A stretch of DNA of 64,000 nucleotides from Rhodocaloribacter litoris (GCF_011682235.2 NZ_CP076718.1:3019868-3083867), one strand, 5' to 3'; positions 1 to 9,231 are shown, counted from the stretch's first letter. The notes: generated by a model from the sequence alone, not told the origin. Numbers and translations: made by a program.

Positions 1-559
1 CCGTGGTTTCCTGCAGCAGGGTATCCAGGGCGGTGCCGGCCAGGGCCCGCTGCCCGAGCTCGACGACGACGGCCTGCTGCCGGATGCGCGCTTTCAGCCG
101 GGCTTCGGCCTGTTCGCGCTCGCGGTGCAGCCTTTGCCGCTCCATGATCGCCCGGATGGTGTACGGGAGCCGCTGCAGGTGCTGCGGTGTCTTGAGCACG
201 TAGTCGGTCCCTCCGCGTTTCATCGCCTCGGCGGCTATGTCTTCGGAATCCGCCTCCGTCACGAGCACGACCGGCAGCTCGGGATCGCAGGACCGCACCG
301 CGTCCAGCACCTGCAACCCCGCGCGCTTCAGGAGGTTGAGGTCCGTGAGGACCAGGTCGTAGGCCTGCTCCTTCAGGCGCTGCTCGAGTTCCGCCACGGC
401 CGTCGCCTCGGTGACGCGGAACCCGCCGTGTTCGACTTCCAGAAGGTGGCGAATCCGCTCCCGGTCGCACTTCGAGTCGGCGACGTAGAGGACGTGCCGG
501 AGGCCGGCTGTCGGTACGGCGGAGGGGGAGGGAACGCTATGCGATTCGACGGAGGGCAT
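1..559 (-). CDS. Response regulator receiver domain protein with GAF-like start (3' truncated by window edge)
   Basis: This is the N-terminal 186 codons of a longer protein that runs off the left edge. After a short Ser/Pro-rich leader from the ATG at 557-559, the receiver core starts at HVLYVADS. The phosphoacceptor Asp lies in DLVLTDLNLL and the conserved Lys in DYVLKTPQHL. An Arg/Glu-rich coiled-coil linker (IMERQRLHREREQAEARLK) follows. The last visible residues (VVVELGQRALAGTALDTLL) look like the start of a GAF domain. Such receiver-coil-GAF proteins usually continue into a histidine kinase or other output domain, but that part is not in the window. The typical D-D acidic pair near the N-terminus appears only as AD, which is unusual. 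The receiver call is firm; the output is unknown. Confidence 0.8.
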   Translation of the reverse strand, partial: MPSVESHSVPSPSAVPTAGLRHVLYVADSKCDRERIRHLLEVEHGGFRVTEATAVAELEQRLKEQAYDLVLTDLNLLKRAGLQVLDAVRSCDPELPVVLVTEADSEDIAAEAMKRGGTDYVLKTPQHLQRLPYTIRAIMERQRLHREREQAEARLKARIRQQAVVVELGQRALAGTALDTLLQETT

Positions 560-822
560 ACTGCGCGTCAGGGACGGGCCGGAATATTCTGTGAAAGGTA
601 TCTCGAAACGAGAAACCCCGGACGGGGAAAACTTCCCCTTTTTCCGTGGGATTTTTTCCCATTCAGACGGGCGGCCTCCCGGGCTTTGCGGGGGCTGAAG
701 CCAACAAAGGCGTGGGGGTGCGTGCAGGGGGGTGCACCTTCGGAGACAGCTTGCTATCTTTCGGGAACAGGCTCCACGGATGCCTTTGCTATCGTCTGTT
801 CTCGAGTGTGTTTAAGCCACCG

Positions 823-1773
823 ATGTTCGATTTCCCCGGCGGTGCTCGCCCTGTTGCCGGTTTCGTGGTGCTGCTGAGCCTGCTGCCGCCTTTCTGCCTT
901 CCGTCGCTCATGTCCTTGATCTCGCCGGTTGCGTCGCCTGCCTTCGATGTACAGGGGCACCGGGGGGCGCGTGGGTTGATGCCGGAGAATACGATCCCGG
1001 CCTTTCTCAAGGCCCTCGAGCTGGGCGTGACGACGCTGGAGATGGATGTGGTCATCTCGGCGGATTCGCAGGTGGTCGTCTCGCACGAGCCCTGGTTTTC
1101 CGGCCTCATCTGCTCGCTGCCCTCGGGCGAGCCGGTGCCGCTGTCCGGGGAACGCTCCTACCGCATCTATGCGATGCCGTATGCGGAGGTCGCCCGCTTC
1201 GATTGCGGCAGCCGCGGCCACCCGAACTTTCCGGAGCAACGGCGGATGAAGGCGGCCAAGCCGTTGCTGCGGGAGGTGATCGCCGCGGCCGAAGCCTACA
1301 CGCAGGCACATGGTCTGCCGCCGGTACAGTACAACATCGAGACGAAGTCGACGCCGGAGGGCGACGGCCACTTCCATCCGCCGCCGGACGTCTTCACCCG
1401 TTTGCTGTACGAGGTGGTGAAGGAGGCCGGCATCGCGGACCGCACCATCCTGCAATCGTTCGACGTGCGGACGCTCCAGTATGCCCGGGCGGCGGGTTTG
1501 CCGCTGCGCCTGGCTCTGCTCGTGGAAGCCCGGGGTGATCCGGGGCTGGCGGCCAACCTGGCACGCCTCGGCTTCACACCGGACATTTACAGCCCCGACT
1601 TCCGCCTGGTCGACGAGGCCCTGGTCGAGGCCGTCCATGCCCGCGGCATGCAACTCATCCCGTGGACGGTCAACGACGTCGAGGCCATGCGCCGCCTCAA
1701 AGCCCTCGGCGTCGACGGCCTCATCACCGACTACCCGGACCGCGCCCGCTTCCTGCTCGAGGCAGACCGGTAG
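823..1773 (+). CDS. Secreted glycerophosphodiester phosphodiesterase
   Basis: A 316-aa GDPD-family enzyme that would hydrolyse glycerophosphodiesters to glycerol-3-phosphate and an alcohol. The start at 823 is chosen because a hydrophobic export segment (about residues 12-40) follows; an in-frame start at 646 would add an implausible leader. The TIM-barrel signature is clear: HRG at residue 46, PENT, E73 and D75 in TLEMDV, and H88 in VSHEPW. These match the family's catalytic and metal ligands. The C-terminus carries the typical WTVND and GVDGLITDYPD motifs. The export signal suggests periplasmic use of lipid-derived phosphodiesters. It is flanked by the regulator on the left (divergent) and a TonB receptor on the right, with no obvious operon partner. 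Confidence 0.9.
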   Translation: MFDFPGGARPVAGFVVLLSLLPPFCLPSLMSLISPVASPAFDVQGHRGARGLMPENTIPAFLKALELGVTTLEMDVVISADSQVVVSHEPWFSGLICSLPSGEPVPLSGERSYRIYAMPYAEVARFDCGSRGHPNFPEQRRMKAAKPLLREVIAAAEAYTQAHGLPPVQYNIETKSTPEGDGHFHPPPDVFTRLLYEVVKEAGIADRTILQSFDVRTLQYARAAGLPLRLALLVEARGDPGLAANLARLGFTPDIYSPDFRLVDEALVEAVHARGMQLIPWTVNDVEAMRRLKALGVDGLITDYPDRARFLLEADR

Positions 1774-1915
1774 CCGCCCGTGTTACTTTGCGCCGGGTGA
1801 AGGCGTCTGTTAAGCCGGACGGTTTTGCCGGGGCAAGGCGCCGTCCCCGTGCAACCTGGTACGCGGAGGTGCGTGTCAGGCAGGCAGGTTTCGAAGGCGG
1901 GTTATCGGGAGCACC

Positions 1916-4159
1916 ATGTACACGAGGATCGGGGGCTTGCTCTGTTTGTTGCTCTGCGGCGTGACGGCACGGGCGCAGGAGGCTTCCCTGAACGGTTTCG
2001 TCAAGGACGCCGCGACCGAGGAGACGTTGATCCTGGCCAACGTCGTGCTGGCGGGCACGCCGTACGGGGCGGCCACCAACAACGCCGGCTACTACACGCT
2101 GCCGAACCTGCCGCCCGGCACCTATACGGTCGTGGCGTCCTACATCGGCTACGAGACGTACCGGGCCGAGATCACGCTCGCGCCGGGCGAGGTGCGCCGG
2201 CTGGACATCGCGCTGCTGCCGGACGGGGTCCGTTTCTCGGAGATCGAGGTGACGGCCGAGCGCCTCGACGAGGAGGAGGTCCGGCGTGTCGGGGCGGCCC
2301 GGCTCAAAACCGACGTCATCAAGCAACTCCCGGCCGTGCTCGAGCCGGACGTCTTCCGCTCGCTCCAGCTCCTGCCCGGGGTCAAGGCGGCCTCGGACTA
2401 TTCGAGCGGCCTCTACATCCGCGGCGGCAGCCCGGACCAGACGCTCATCCTCCTCGACCGCACTACAGTCTACAACCCCACGCACTTCTTCGGCTTTTTT
2501 TCCACCTTCAACCCGGATGCCATCAAGGACGTGCGCCTCTACAAGGGCGGCTACCCGGCCGAGTACGGCGGCCGCCTCGGCTCGGTGGTGGACATCTACA
2601 ACAAGGACGGCAACCGCCGTGAGACGCGCGGCAGCGCCAGCCTGGGCCTGCTGGCCTCGCGGGCGCTCGTCGAAGGGCCCTACCGGCGGGGCTCGTGGAT
2701 GCTGGCCGTGCGCCGCTCCACGCTCGAACCCCTGCTGGCCGTCCTCCGCGAGCAGGAGGTCGAGGGGATTCCCGAGGCGTTCTACTTCATCGACGTCAAC
2801 GGCAAGCTCAACTTCGACGCCGGCCCGAACGACCGGCTCTCGCTGGCCTTCTACGCCGGGCAGGATGCGCTCCGCCTGCCCTTCCTCGATGACGCCCGGA
2901 TCCGCCTCCTCTATGGCAACCGCACCGCCAGCGCCAACTGGACGCACCTCTTCTCGCCGCGCCTCTTCTCCAACTTCACCTTCACCGCTTCCCGGTACTT
3001 CAGCGAGCCGACGTTCGACATCGCCGGCACGCCCATCGAGCGGGTGAACACGGTGCACGACGTCTCGGCCAAAGGGGACCTCGAGTACGTCCCGAACGAA
3101 CGCCATGCGCTGGAGGGAGGCTTCTGGACCGGGCTGCTCACCTTCCGCCTCCGGAACGCGTTCGACGGCGAGGTGACCCTCAACGAGCGCACGCGCACGC
3201 TCTACGGAGCCTTTTACCTGCAGGAGACCTACCGTCCCTCGCCCGCGTGGACGTTGCAGGGGGGGCTGCGGGCCAGCTACTTCGGCGAAGGGGCGTATCT
3301 CCGGCTGGAGCCGCGCTTCTCCATAGAGCACCGCCCGGTCGAGACCGTGCGCCTGCAGGCCGGCTACGGGCGCTACTACCAGTTCCTCACCCTCATCACG
3401 AGCCAGCTCTTCACCGGCTTCGACACCTGGCTGACGACGGGCGAGGGCGTGCCGCCCGCCTGGGGAGACCAGTTCGTCGCCGGGGTGAAGACGCGCCTCT
3501 CCGGCGGGGTCAACCTCGACGTCGAACTCTACTACCGCAACATGGAGGCCCTCTTCGAACTGGATCCGTTCCTGCCCGACCCCTCCGGCCTCGACTATGC
3601 CGACCTGTTTCAATTCGGCGACGGCTTTGCCTATGGCGCCGAGCTCTTTCTGGAGAAGCCGGAAGGACGCCTCAACGGATTCCTCGGCTACACCTACGGC
3701 GTCACGCGCCGGCGCTTCCCCAACCTGAACGGGGCCTCGTTCTTCCCGCCGAAGTACGACCGCACGCACGAGCTCAACGTGGTGCTGAACTTCGACCTGA
3801 CGCGCTCGTGGCGCCTGACGGGGGTCTTCAACTACGCCACGGGCCAGGCCTATACCGAGCCCGGGGCCTGGTATCAACTCAACTCCAACGTCTTCGGCTC
3901 GCAGGTGCGGAACGTGTTCGTGAGCGAGTTCAACCAGGCCCGCCTGCCGGCCTACCACCGGCTCGACGTCGGAGCCAGCAAGCGCGGGCGCTTCTTCGGC
4001 TTTGCGGACTACGAATTGCAACTCCAGCTCCTCAACGCCTACAACCGCCGGAACGTCTGGTTCTATTTTTTCGAGGTGGAGGACGACACCATCGAGCGGG
4101 AAGAGGTGCCCCAGATTCCGGTGCCGTTGCCCAACCTCTCGTTCACGTTGCGGTTTTGA
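1916..4159 (+). CDS. TonB-dependent outer membrane receptor with N-terminal carboxypeptidase-like domain
   Basis: A 747-aa receptor for an unidentified substrate. A signal peptide (cleavage likely after ARAQ) is followed by a CarboxypepD_reg-like/SusC-type N-terminal domain (SLNGFVKDAATEE to GYETYRAEI, about residues 22-90). A plug domain follows with the typical LPGVKAASDYSSGLYIRGG stretch, and then a long barrel ending in LSFTLRF, a C-terminal aromatic as in outer-membrane barrels. The next gene, 14 bp downstream, is a DUF4249 lipoprotein; the two families recur as a pair in Bacteroidota, suggesting a receptor plus surface partner. The substrate cannot be read from the sequence. No riboswitch was recognised in the 142-bp leader. 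Confidence 0.92.
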   Translation: MYTRIGGLLCLLLCGVTARAQEASLNGFVKDAATEETLILANVVLAGTPYGAATNNAGYYTLPNLPPGTYTVVASYIGYETYRAEITLAPGEVRRLDIALLPDGVRFSEIEVTAERLDEEEVRRVGAARLKTDVIKQLPAVLEPDVFRSLQLLPGVKAASDYSSGLYIRGGSPDQTLILLDRTTVYNPTHFFGFFSTFNPDAIKDVRLYKGGYPAEYGGRLGSVVDIYNKDGNRRETRGSASLGLLASRALVEGPYRRGSWMLAVRRSTLEPLLAVLREQEVEGIPEAFYFIDVNGKLNFDAGPNDRLSLAFYAGQDALRLPFLDDARIRLLYGNRTASANWTHLFSPRLFSNFTFTASRYFSEPTFDIAGTPIERVNTVHDVSAKGDLEYVPNERHALEGGFWTGLLTFRLRNAFDGEVTLNERTRTLYGAFYLQETYRPSPAWTLQGGLRASYFGEGAYLRLEPRFSIEHRPVETVRLQAGYGRYYQFLTLITSQLFTGFDTWLTTGEGVPPAWGDQFVAGVKTRLSGGVNLDVELYYRNMEALFELDPFLPDPSGLDYADLFQFGDGFAYGAELFLEKPEGRLNGFLGYTYGVTRRRFPNLNGASFFPPKYDRTHELNVVLNFDLTRSWRLTGVFNYATGQAYTEPGAWYQLNSNVFGSQVRNVFVSEFNQARLPAYHRLDVGASKRGRFFGFADYELQLQLLNAYNRRNVWFYFFEVEDDTIEREEVPQIPVPLPNLSFTLRF

Positions 4160-4173
4160 ACGATCGACTTGCC

Positions 4174-5100
4174 ATGACGCGGAAAGCAAGCACGATGCTG
4201 ATGGCCGGCCTGTTGCCGGTACTGCTCGGGGCGTGTGATACGATGGAGGCACCGGTGTACCGGCCCGAAGTGGTCGTCGAGTCATACCAGGTGGCGGGGC
4301 AGGCCCTGCAACCCGTGCTGGTGAGCCGGACGGCCCCCCTCAACACGCCGTACGACTTCGCCGCGCAGGCCGTGGCCGGGGCGACGGTGAACGTGCACCT
4401 GCTGGATGAGGCCGGAAACGTGGAACACACGTTCCCCTACCGCGACCTTCCGGGCGAGGCGGGCGTTTACGTGCCCGAGGAGACGCACTTCGTCCGGCCG
4501 CTGCGGCGGTACCGGCTGGAGGTCGTCGTCCCGGAGACGGGCGACCGGGTGACGGCCGAGACGCTGGTGCCGGGCGACTTCGAGGTGGCCGCCGCGGGCC
4601 GGGACACGGTGGTCTATCAGGGCACCGAGCGGTTCGAGGTGGCCGTGACGCCGAGTCGTTATCCGGGGCGGCAGAGCTACTACGTCCTCTCCGTCGAGGC
4701 CCTCGATCCCCGCGTCGAACAACTCACTCCGCTCTACCGGGACTTCGTCGATCCGGACAACCTGGACCCGGATGAGCTGGAAAAGGAACTCCGGGACGTT
4801 ACCGTCGTCGAGTCGCCGATCATTAACGAGAGCAGCTTCGACGTCAATCCGGACGGGACCGTGATGATACGCCTGCCCTGGCTGGCGGTGGCCTTCTACG
4901 GCCCGAACCGCATCCGGGCCAGCGCCCTCGACGACAACCTGTACGACTTTCTCCGCTCGCAGGGTGTGCAGCAGGGGGGCTCGACGCTCGCCCCGGGGGA
5001 GATCCCGAACGTGATCGAACACGTGGAGGGGGGGCGTGGCATCTTCGGCAGCTTTGCCCGCGTCACGTTCGACCTGTTCATTGCCCGCCCCGGCTCGTAG
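4174..5100 (+). CDS. DUF4249 family lipoprotein
   Basis: A 308-aa protein starting at ATG 4174. It has a lipoprotein signal ending in the lipobox LLGAC (Cys about residue 20), then a beta-rich body typical of DUF4249 proteins (YRPEVVVESY, VSRTAPLNTPYD, a VVPETGD stretch, and a C-terminal FDLFIARPG). The family has no proven function but consistently sits next to TonB-dependent receptors, as here. It therefore probably forms an outer-membrane accessory of the upstream receptor. Its last 23 nt overlap the 3' end of the convergent Nudix gene, so the two transcripts must overlap. Confidence 0.8.
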   Translation: MTRKASTMLMAGLLPVLLGACDTMEAPVYRPEVVVESYQVAGQALQPVLVSRTAPLNTPYDFAAQAVAGATVNVHLLDEAGNVEHTFPYRDLPGEAGVYVPEETHFVRPLRRYRLEVVVPETGDRVTAETLVPGDFEVAAAGRDTVVYQGTERFEVAVTPSRYPGRQSYYVLSVEALDPRVEQLTPLYRDFVDPDNLDPDELEKELRDVTVVESPIINESSFDVNPDGTVMIRLPWLAVAFYGPNRIRASALDDNLYDFLRSQGVQQGGSTLAPGEIPNVIEHVEGGRGIFGSFARVTFDLFIARPGS

Positions 5101-5770
5101 GGGCCCGGGCGGGATCCGGCAGGGGGGCGAACAGGGCCAGCAGTTCGGCGAGCATCATGGCCGTGGCGCCCCACACCTCGTAGCCGTTCACCGCGAAGAA
5201 AGGTACCTCCACGGCCTGCCCGTGCAGGAGCCGGGGGGCCCGCCGGCGTGTGGCGGGGTCGAGCAGGTGGGCCAGGGGCACGGCGAGCACGTCGGCCACC
5301 TCGGCGTCGTGCGGGCGCAGGGCGGGCCGGTGGCGGGTGATACCCACGAACGGATGGACGCAGAAACGGGAGGGGGGAATGTAGAGCGGGGTAAGGGGGC
5401 CGAGCACGTCGACGGCGTCCGGGGGCAGGCCCACCTCTTCGTGGGTTTCGCGGAGGGCGGTCTCACGCAGCGTCTCGCCGGGTTCGCGGCGCCCCCCGGG
5501 GAAGGAGACCTGGCCGGCGTGGTGGTTGAGGTGGCTACGGCGCACGGTCAGCAACACGGCCGGCGTGTCACGTCCGGTGCCGGGTACCTCGAGCGGGAAA
5601 AGGAGGACCAGCACGCCGGCCTCGCGGCAGCGTTTGCCCCGGACGTCGGCCAGCCGGGGATCCTGGCGATGGCGGGGAGCCATCGTGAGCTGCGCCGCCG
5701 TGCCGGGCAGCGGGCCGGCGAGGCGGGCACGCAATCGGGCGATATGTTCGTCGAAGGCGACAGACTGCAT
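5078..5770 (-). CDS. Nudix hydrolase, CoA pyrophosphatase type (NudL/YeaB-like)
   Basis: A 230-aa protein with both diagnostic motifs of the CoA diphosphatase subgroup. The UPF0035 signature (LLTVRRSHLNHHAGQVSFPG, about residues 73-92) runs directly into a canonical Nudix box (GGRREPGETLRETALRETHE followed by EVGL, about residues 92-115). The family hydrolyses CoA or oxidised CoA to 3',5'-ADP and phosphopantetheine, with divalent metal held by the box glutamates. The gene is convergent with the DUF4249 gene and overlaps it by 23 nt. The substrate assignment is by family motif only. Confidence 0.88.
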   Translation of the reverse strand: MQSVAFDEHIARLRARLAGPLPGTAAQLTMAPRHRQDPRLADVRGKRCREAGVLVLLFPLEVPGTGRDTPAVLLTVRRSHLNHHAGQVSFPGGRREPGETLRETALRETHEEVGLPPDAVDVLGPLTPLYIPPSRFCVHPFVGITRHRPALRPHDAEVADVLAVPLAHLLDPATRRRAPRLLHGQAVEVPFFAVNGYEVWGATAMMLAELLALFAPLPDPARAPTSRGGQ

Positions 5771-5807
5771 CCAGCCGCTTAAGCGCCCGATCGCGGCTCG
5801 GGTTCCG

Positions 5808-6578
5808 TCACCGCCCGGCGAGGTGAAAGTCGCTGTAGCGGGCTTCGAGCATGACGACGTCGGTGAAAAGGCGGCCGCGGCGAAAGTGCTGCCGGGTGCC
5901 TTCGAAGCGGCGCCATACGGGCAGGTCGAGTCCCTGAAAGCGTTCGTAGTGGTGCACGGCTTCCAGGGTGAGCCGCAGCGGCCGGTCGTTGCGTTGCTCG
6001 TAGTGCTGCAACAGCAGCCGGGTTCTGGCCAGCCGGTTCTCGGCCCGGGTGAACCAGAAGGTGACGCGGCGGACGGGATCTGCGGAACGGGCCGGCACCG
6101 CGTCGAAACGCCAGCAGGCGAGGCCGTCGATGGTGTCCGGGGTGGCTTCGCCGGTCACATCGAGCCGGTCGAGCAGCGAGGCCGGCAGGGTGAGCAGCCC
6201 GGTCAGATGGGCGATCTCCGGGTGGCCGGGCAGGTCCCAGGCGAGGCCGGTACTGTCGGCCGGCCACGCCGGTCTGCGCGGGCTCTCAGACTGCACGGAG
6301 AGGATCTCCCGCGTCCAGGTTTCCGTATCGGGTGTCCCGTGCACCACCGCTTCGACGGTCAGTTGCTGCATGCCCGCCGGGCTGCTGCTGCGACGTATGG
6401 CATGTTCCCGGAAGATGAGGCCGGGCATGTGCAGCGCCCGTTGCTGCTGCCCGGTCCGCCAAGATCGAAGCAATTCGACGGCCAGGGGCGGGGGCTGCGC
6501 CCGGAGGGAAAGAATCCGAGAGGAAACGGCGTTTAAGGCCAGCACCAGGACCAGGGTATGAAGGAGGGACCGAACCAT
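5808..6578 (-). CDS. Exported protein of unknown function (outer-membrane lipoprotein-sorting-like fold possible)
   Basis: A 256-aa protein if it starts at ATG 6578, giving MVRSLLHTLVLVLALNAVSS as an export signal; an in-frame start at 6605 adds nine residues. The mature part has alternating beta-type strands with many Arg and Trp residues (WTREILSVQSESPRRP, VTFWFTRAENRL, LTLEAVHHYERFQGLDLP, VWRRFEGTRQHF). Repeated short strands followed by statements such as DGLACWRFDAVP recall LolA/MucB-like 'incomplete barrel' periplasmic proteins, but I cannot prove this. It ends 37 bp upstream of the Nudix start on the same strand, so the two may be co-transcribed. Confidence 0.65.
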   Translation of the reverse strand: MVRSLLHTLVLVLALNAVSSRILSLRAQPPPLAVELLRSWRTGQQQRALHMPGLIFREHAIRRSSSPAGMQQLTVEAVVHGTPDTETWTREILSVQSESPRRPAWPADSTGLAWDLPGHPEIAHLTGLLTLPASLLDRLDVTGEATPDTIDGLACWRFDAVPARSADPVRRVTFWFTRAENRLARTRLLLQHYEQRNDRPLRLTLEAVHHYERFQGLDLPVWRRFEGTRQHFRRGRLFTDVVMLEARYSDFHLAGR

Positions 6579-6727
6579 TCGGGCATACGACAAGGGACCG
6601 AACAAAGCATTTTAGGCGGGAGCACGGCGGGGGTTGTTACGGAAATGTAGGCAATATGTACCGTTTTGCGAGGGGGGGCGGGTTTTTGCGCAGGCCGGGT
6701 ACGCCCTCGTCGTGCCCCGGAATTATA

Positions 6728-6743
6728 TTGATATACCGATCAA
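6728..6743. promoter_or_regulatory. Short inverted repeat in AT-rich leader upstream of the response regulator gene
   Basis: TTGAT-ATACCG-ATCAA sits in an AT-rich island (about 6719-6749) of an otherwise GC-rich region, 69 bp before the regulator start. It could be a promoter element or an operator for autoregulation. This is an inference from position and symmetry only. Confidence 0.25.
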
Positions 6744-6811
6744 GTCAAAGCCGGGCCGGCCTCCGGCCCGGGAGGGTTCAACCATCCCGGCGTGTAGGCG
6801 CCGGAAAAGAG

Positions 6812-7552
6812 ATGATGGGAATTATGGCGACACCGCAGATTCTGTTCGTAGAGGATGACGTCGAGTTGAGGGAACTGGTAGCCGGTCGTTTGCGCGAGAC
6901 GGGTTACGAGGTCGTCACGGCGGCCACGGGCCCGGCGGCGCTGGCCTGCGTGGAAGAGCAGGTACCGGATCTGGTCCTGCTGGACATCATGCTACCCGAG
7001 CTCGACGGGCTGGAGGTCTGCCGCCGTCTGCGGGCGGCGCACCCGCTGCTCTACATCATCATGCTGACGGCCCGGAGTGATGAACTGGACCGGGTGGTCG
7101 GGCTTGAGGTGGGGGCGGACGATTACGTGACGAAACCGTTCAGCCTCCAGGAGCTCGTGGCCCGGGTGCGTGCGGCCCTGCGCCGCATCCGCCTGACCGA
7201 GGAGCACACGGCCCCGATGGAGGTCCAGGACGAGGAAGCCCCCCTGACCTTCGACGAACTGCACATCGACCCGGTACGTCGTGAGGTGCGGGTCGATGGG
7301 GAGCCGGTACACCTGACCGTGCGGGAGTTTGACCTCCTATTGTTCCTGGCACGTCACCCCGATCGCCCCTTTACCCGGATGCAACTGCTCGACAAGGTCT
7401 GGGACATCCAGTACGAGGGGTACGACCGCACGGTCGACTCCCATGTGCAGCGGCTGCGGGCCAAGATCGAACGCGACCCGAGCAACCCGCGCTTCGTGCG
7501 TACGGTCTGGGGCGTCGGGTACAAGTTTCAGTCGGAGCAGGAAGAAGAATGA
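6812..7552 (+). CDS. OmpR/PhoB-family response regulator
   Basis: A 246-aa DNA-binding regulator. The receiver domain has the acidic pair in FVEDDVELR, phosphoacceptor D58 in LVLLDIMLPELDG and the conserved Lys in ADDYVTKPFSL. A winged-helix output domain follows (LTVREFDLLLFLARHPD, YDRTVDSHVQRLRAKIE, VRTVWGVGYKF). The start at 6812 is preceded by GGAAAAGAG; ATGs at 6815 and 6824 are alternatives. The stop codon overlaps the ATG of the downstream histidine kinase by 4 nt, so the pair is translationally coupled. The target genes are not evident. Confidence 0.93.
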   Translation: MMGIMATPQILFVEDDVELRELVAGRLRETGYEVVTAATGPAALACVEEQVPDLVLLDIMLPELDGLEVCRRLRAAHPLLYIIMLTARSDELDRVVGLEVGADDYVTKPFSLQELVARVRAALRRIRLTEEHTAPMEVQDEEAPLTFDELHIDPVRREVRVDGEPVHLTVREFDLLLFLARHPDRPFTRMQLLDKVWDIQYEGYDRTVDSHVQRLRAKIERDPSNPRFVRTVWGVGYKFQSEQEEE

Positions 7553-9123
7553 GCAGGCGGCGGCAACTACGGCGGCCCGGTCGCCCCCCGCCGCGCTTCG
7601 GGTTCGGGCGGTCGGTGTTCTGGAAGGTGGCCGGTGTGCTGGTGGGGGTGCAGGTGGCAACCGGCCTGATGGCGGTGGCGCTGAGTGCCTACTTTGCCTA
7701 CGACCGCAGTCTCGACCTGGCCGAGAACAGCCTGCGCTTGCGGCTCGACCATCTGGCCGAGGAGGTGGAGCGCCGGGCCTATCCGCTGGACGACGGCGTG
7801 CGCAATCTGCCGTTCGTGCTCCGGCAGGATCTCCACTACCGTTTCCCCGACCCCATCTTCCTGCTCGATCAGGAGGGCCGGCCGCTGCTGGCATTCCTTC
7901 CGGGGATCGACTCGCTGGCCCGCCTCGGCGGCACCGCGCCGCCGGCCGTGTCGCTGCCGGACGGCCTGGCCGACAGCCTGCAGGCCGGCAACGTGATGGT
8001 GCAGATGGAGGCGGACGAGTCCGGCGGCACGTGGGCGCTGACCCCGGTGTTCAACGCCGACGGGTATCTGGCGGGCGGGCTGCTCGTGTACCCGCTCACC
8101 CGCTCCATCGACCGCGAGCTCGCCGACACGCGGGCGGCCTTCGAACGGGCTCTGCGGGTCGTGTCGGCCCTGGCGGGGCTGATCGCTCTCATTCTGGGGG
8201 CCTTCTTCACCTGGCGGCTCGTGCGTCCCCTGCGCCACATGACCCGCCGCGTCGAACGGATCGGGGCGGGAGACTATGCGGCCCGGCTCGAGGTCCGGAG
8301 CGAGGATGAGTTTGGCCGGCTGGCGGCGGCCATCAACCACATGGCGGCCCAGGTGCAGGCCAGCATCGAACGCCTGCGGGCTACCGACCGGCTCCGGCGC
8401 GAGCTCATCGCCAACGTCGGGCATGACCTGCGCACGCCGCTGGCCGCCATGCTCGGCTACGTCGAGGAGGCGAAGCGTCACGTGGAGACCGGGCACCGGG
8501 ACGCCGCCCGGGAGACGCTCGAGACGGCCGAGCGCCAGGGCCGCTACCTTGCCCGGCTCGTGGCCGATCTGTTCGAACTGAGTCTGCTCGACAGCGCCGT
8601 GCCGCCGTTGCGACGCGAGCCCATTCCCCTGGGCGAGCTCATCCATGATGCCGCCCGCAGTCACCGCGTCGCCTTCGCCCGGGAAGGCATCGCCTTCGAG
8701 CTGGTCGTGCCCGAGGCGCTGCCCGTGCTCGAAGGCGACGGAGTGCGCCTGCTCCGCCTGCTGGACAACCTCCTCTCCAACGCCCGTCGGCATACCCCAC
8801 CCGGCGGCACGGTCTGGCTCCACGTCACCCTGGAGGACGGAGCCGTCTGTATCGAGGTGCGCGATACCGGTAGCGGCATGGCGCCCGAGGTGCTCGCCAA
8901 CATCTTCGAACGCTATTACCGTGGCACCGACGCCCGCACCCGTGGAGACGGCACCGGGCTGGGCCTGCCCATTGCACGGGCCATCGCGCGCGCCCATGGA
9001 GGCGACCTTTCCGCGACCAGCACGCCCGGCGTCGGCAGCGTCTTCACGCTTCGCCTCCCCCTGCAGAAAGCCCGGGAAAAGGAGCGCGGAGGGCTTCGCC
9101 GGCACGAACCGAACCCCATCTGA
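7549..9123 (+). CDS. HAMP-domain sensor histidine kinase
   Basis: A 524-aa membrane kinase, partner of the regulator with which it overlaps by 4 nt. It has TM1 at about residues 25-48, a periplasmic sensor of about 155 residues without a recognised family, and TM2 at about 204-222. A HAMP segment follows (RLVRPLRHMTRRVERIGAGD), then the H-box ELIANVGHDLRTPLAAMLGY with phospho-His H292. The N-box is LLDNLLSNARRHTPP, with G-boxes DTGSGM and GDGTGLGLPIA. All catalytic motifs are intact. The Arg/Pro-rich N-terminus before TM1 is cytoplasmic. The signal sensed is unknown. Confidence 0.93.
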   Translation: MSRRRQLRRPGRPPPRFGFGRSVFWKVAGVLVGVQVATGLMAVALSAYFAYDRSLDLAENSLRLRLDHLAEEVERRAYPLDDGVRNLPFVLRQDLHYRFPDPIFLLDQEGRPLLAFLPGIDSLARLGGTAPPAVSLPDGLADSLQAGNVMVQMEADESGGTWALTPVFNADGYLAGGLLVYPLTRSIDRELADTRAAFERALRVVSALAGLIALILGAFFTWRLVRPLRHMTRRVERIGAGDYAARLEVRSEDEFGRLAAAINHMAAQVQASIERLRATDRLRRELIANVGHDLRTPLAAMLGYVEEAKRHVETGHRDAARETLETAERQGRYLARLVADLFELSLLDSAVPPLRREPIPLGELIHDAARSHRVAFAREGIAFELVVPEALPVLEGDGVRLLRLLDNLLSNARRHTPPGGTVWLHVTLEDGAVCIEVRDTGSGMAPEVLANIFERYYRGTDARTRGDGTGLGLPIARAIARAHGGDLSATSTPGVGSVFTLRLPLQKAREKERGGLRRHEPNPI

Positions 9124-9165
9124 ACGCCCCGGCGCACGGGGCCGGCGGATCGGCCGGCGGCAAAG

Positions 9166-9195
9166 AAAAAACCCGGCCCGCCGGAGCGAGCCGGG
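9166..9195 (-). terminator. Rho-independent terminator of the Hsp20 gene
   Basis: Read on the minus strand, a CCCGGC...GCCGGG stem (9172-9177 with 9190-9195) is followed by six T residues (9166-9171). It lies 36 bp past the Hsp20 stop and also faces the end of the convergent kinase gene. Confidence 0.7.
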
Positions 9196-9231
9196 AAGAG
9201 ACGGCTTTCCGTTCCGAGGCCTCACCGGCCC

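Noticed and set aside
1724-4285. Long minus-strand open frame of 853 codons opposite the TonB receptor
   Set aside because: It mirrors the high-GC third-codon bias of the receptor gene; its translation is Arg/Val/Glu-rich without domains.
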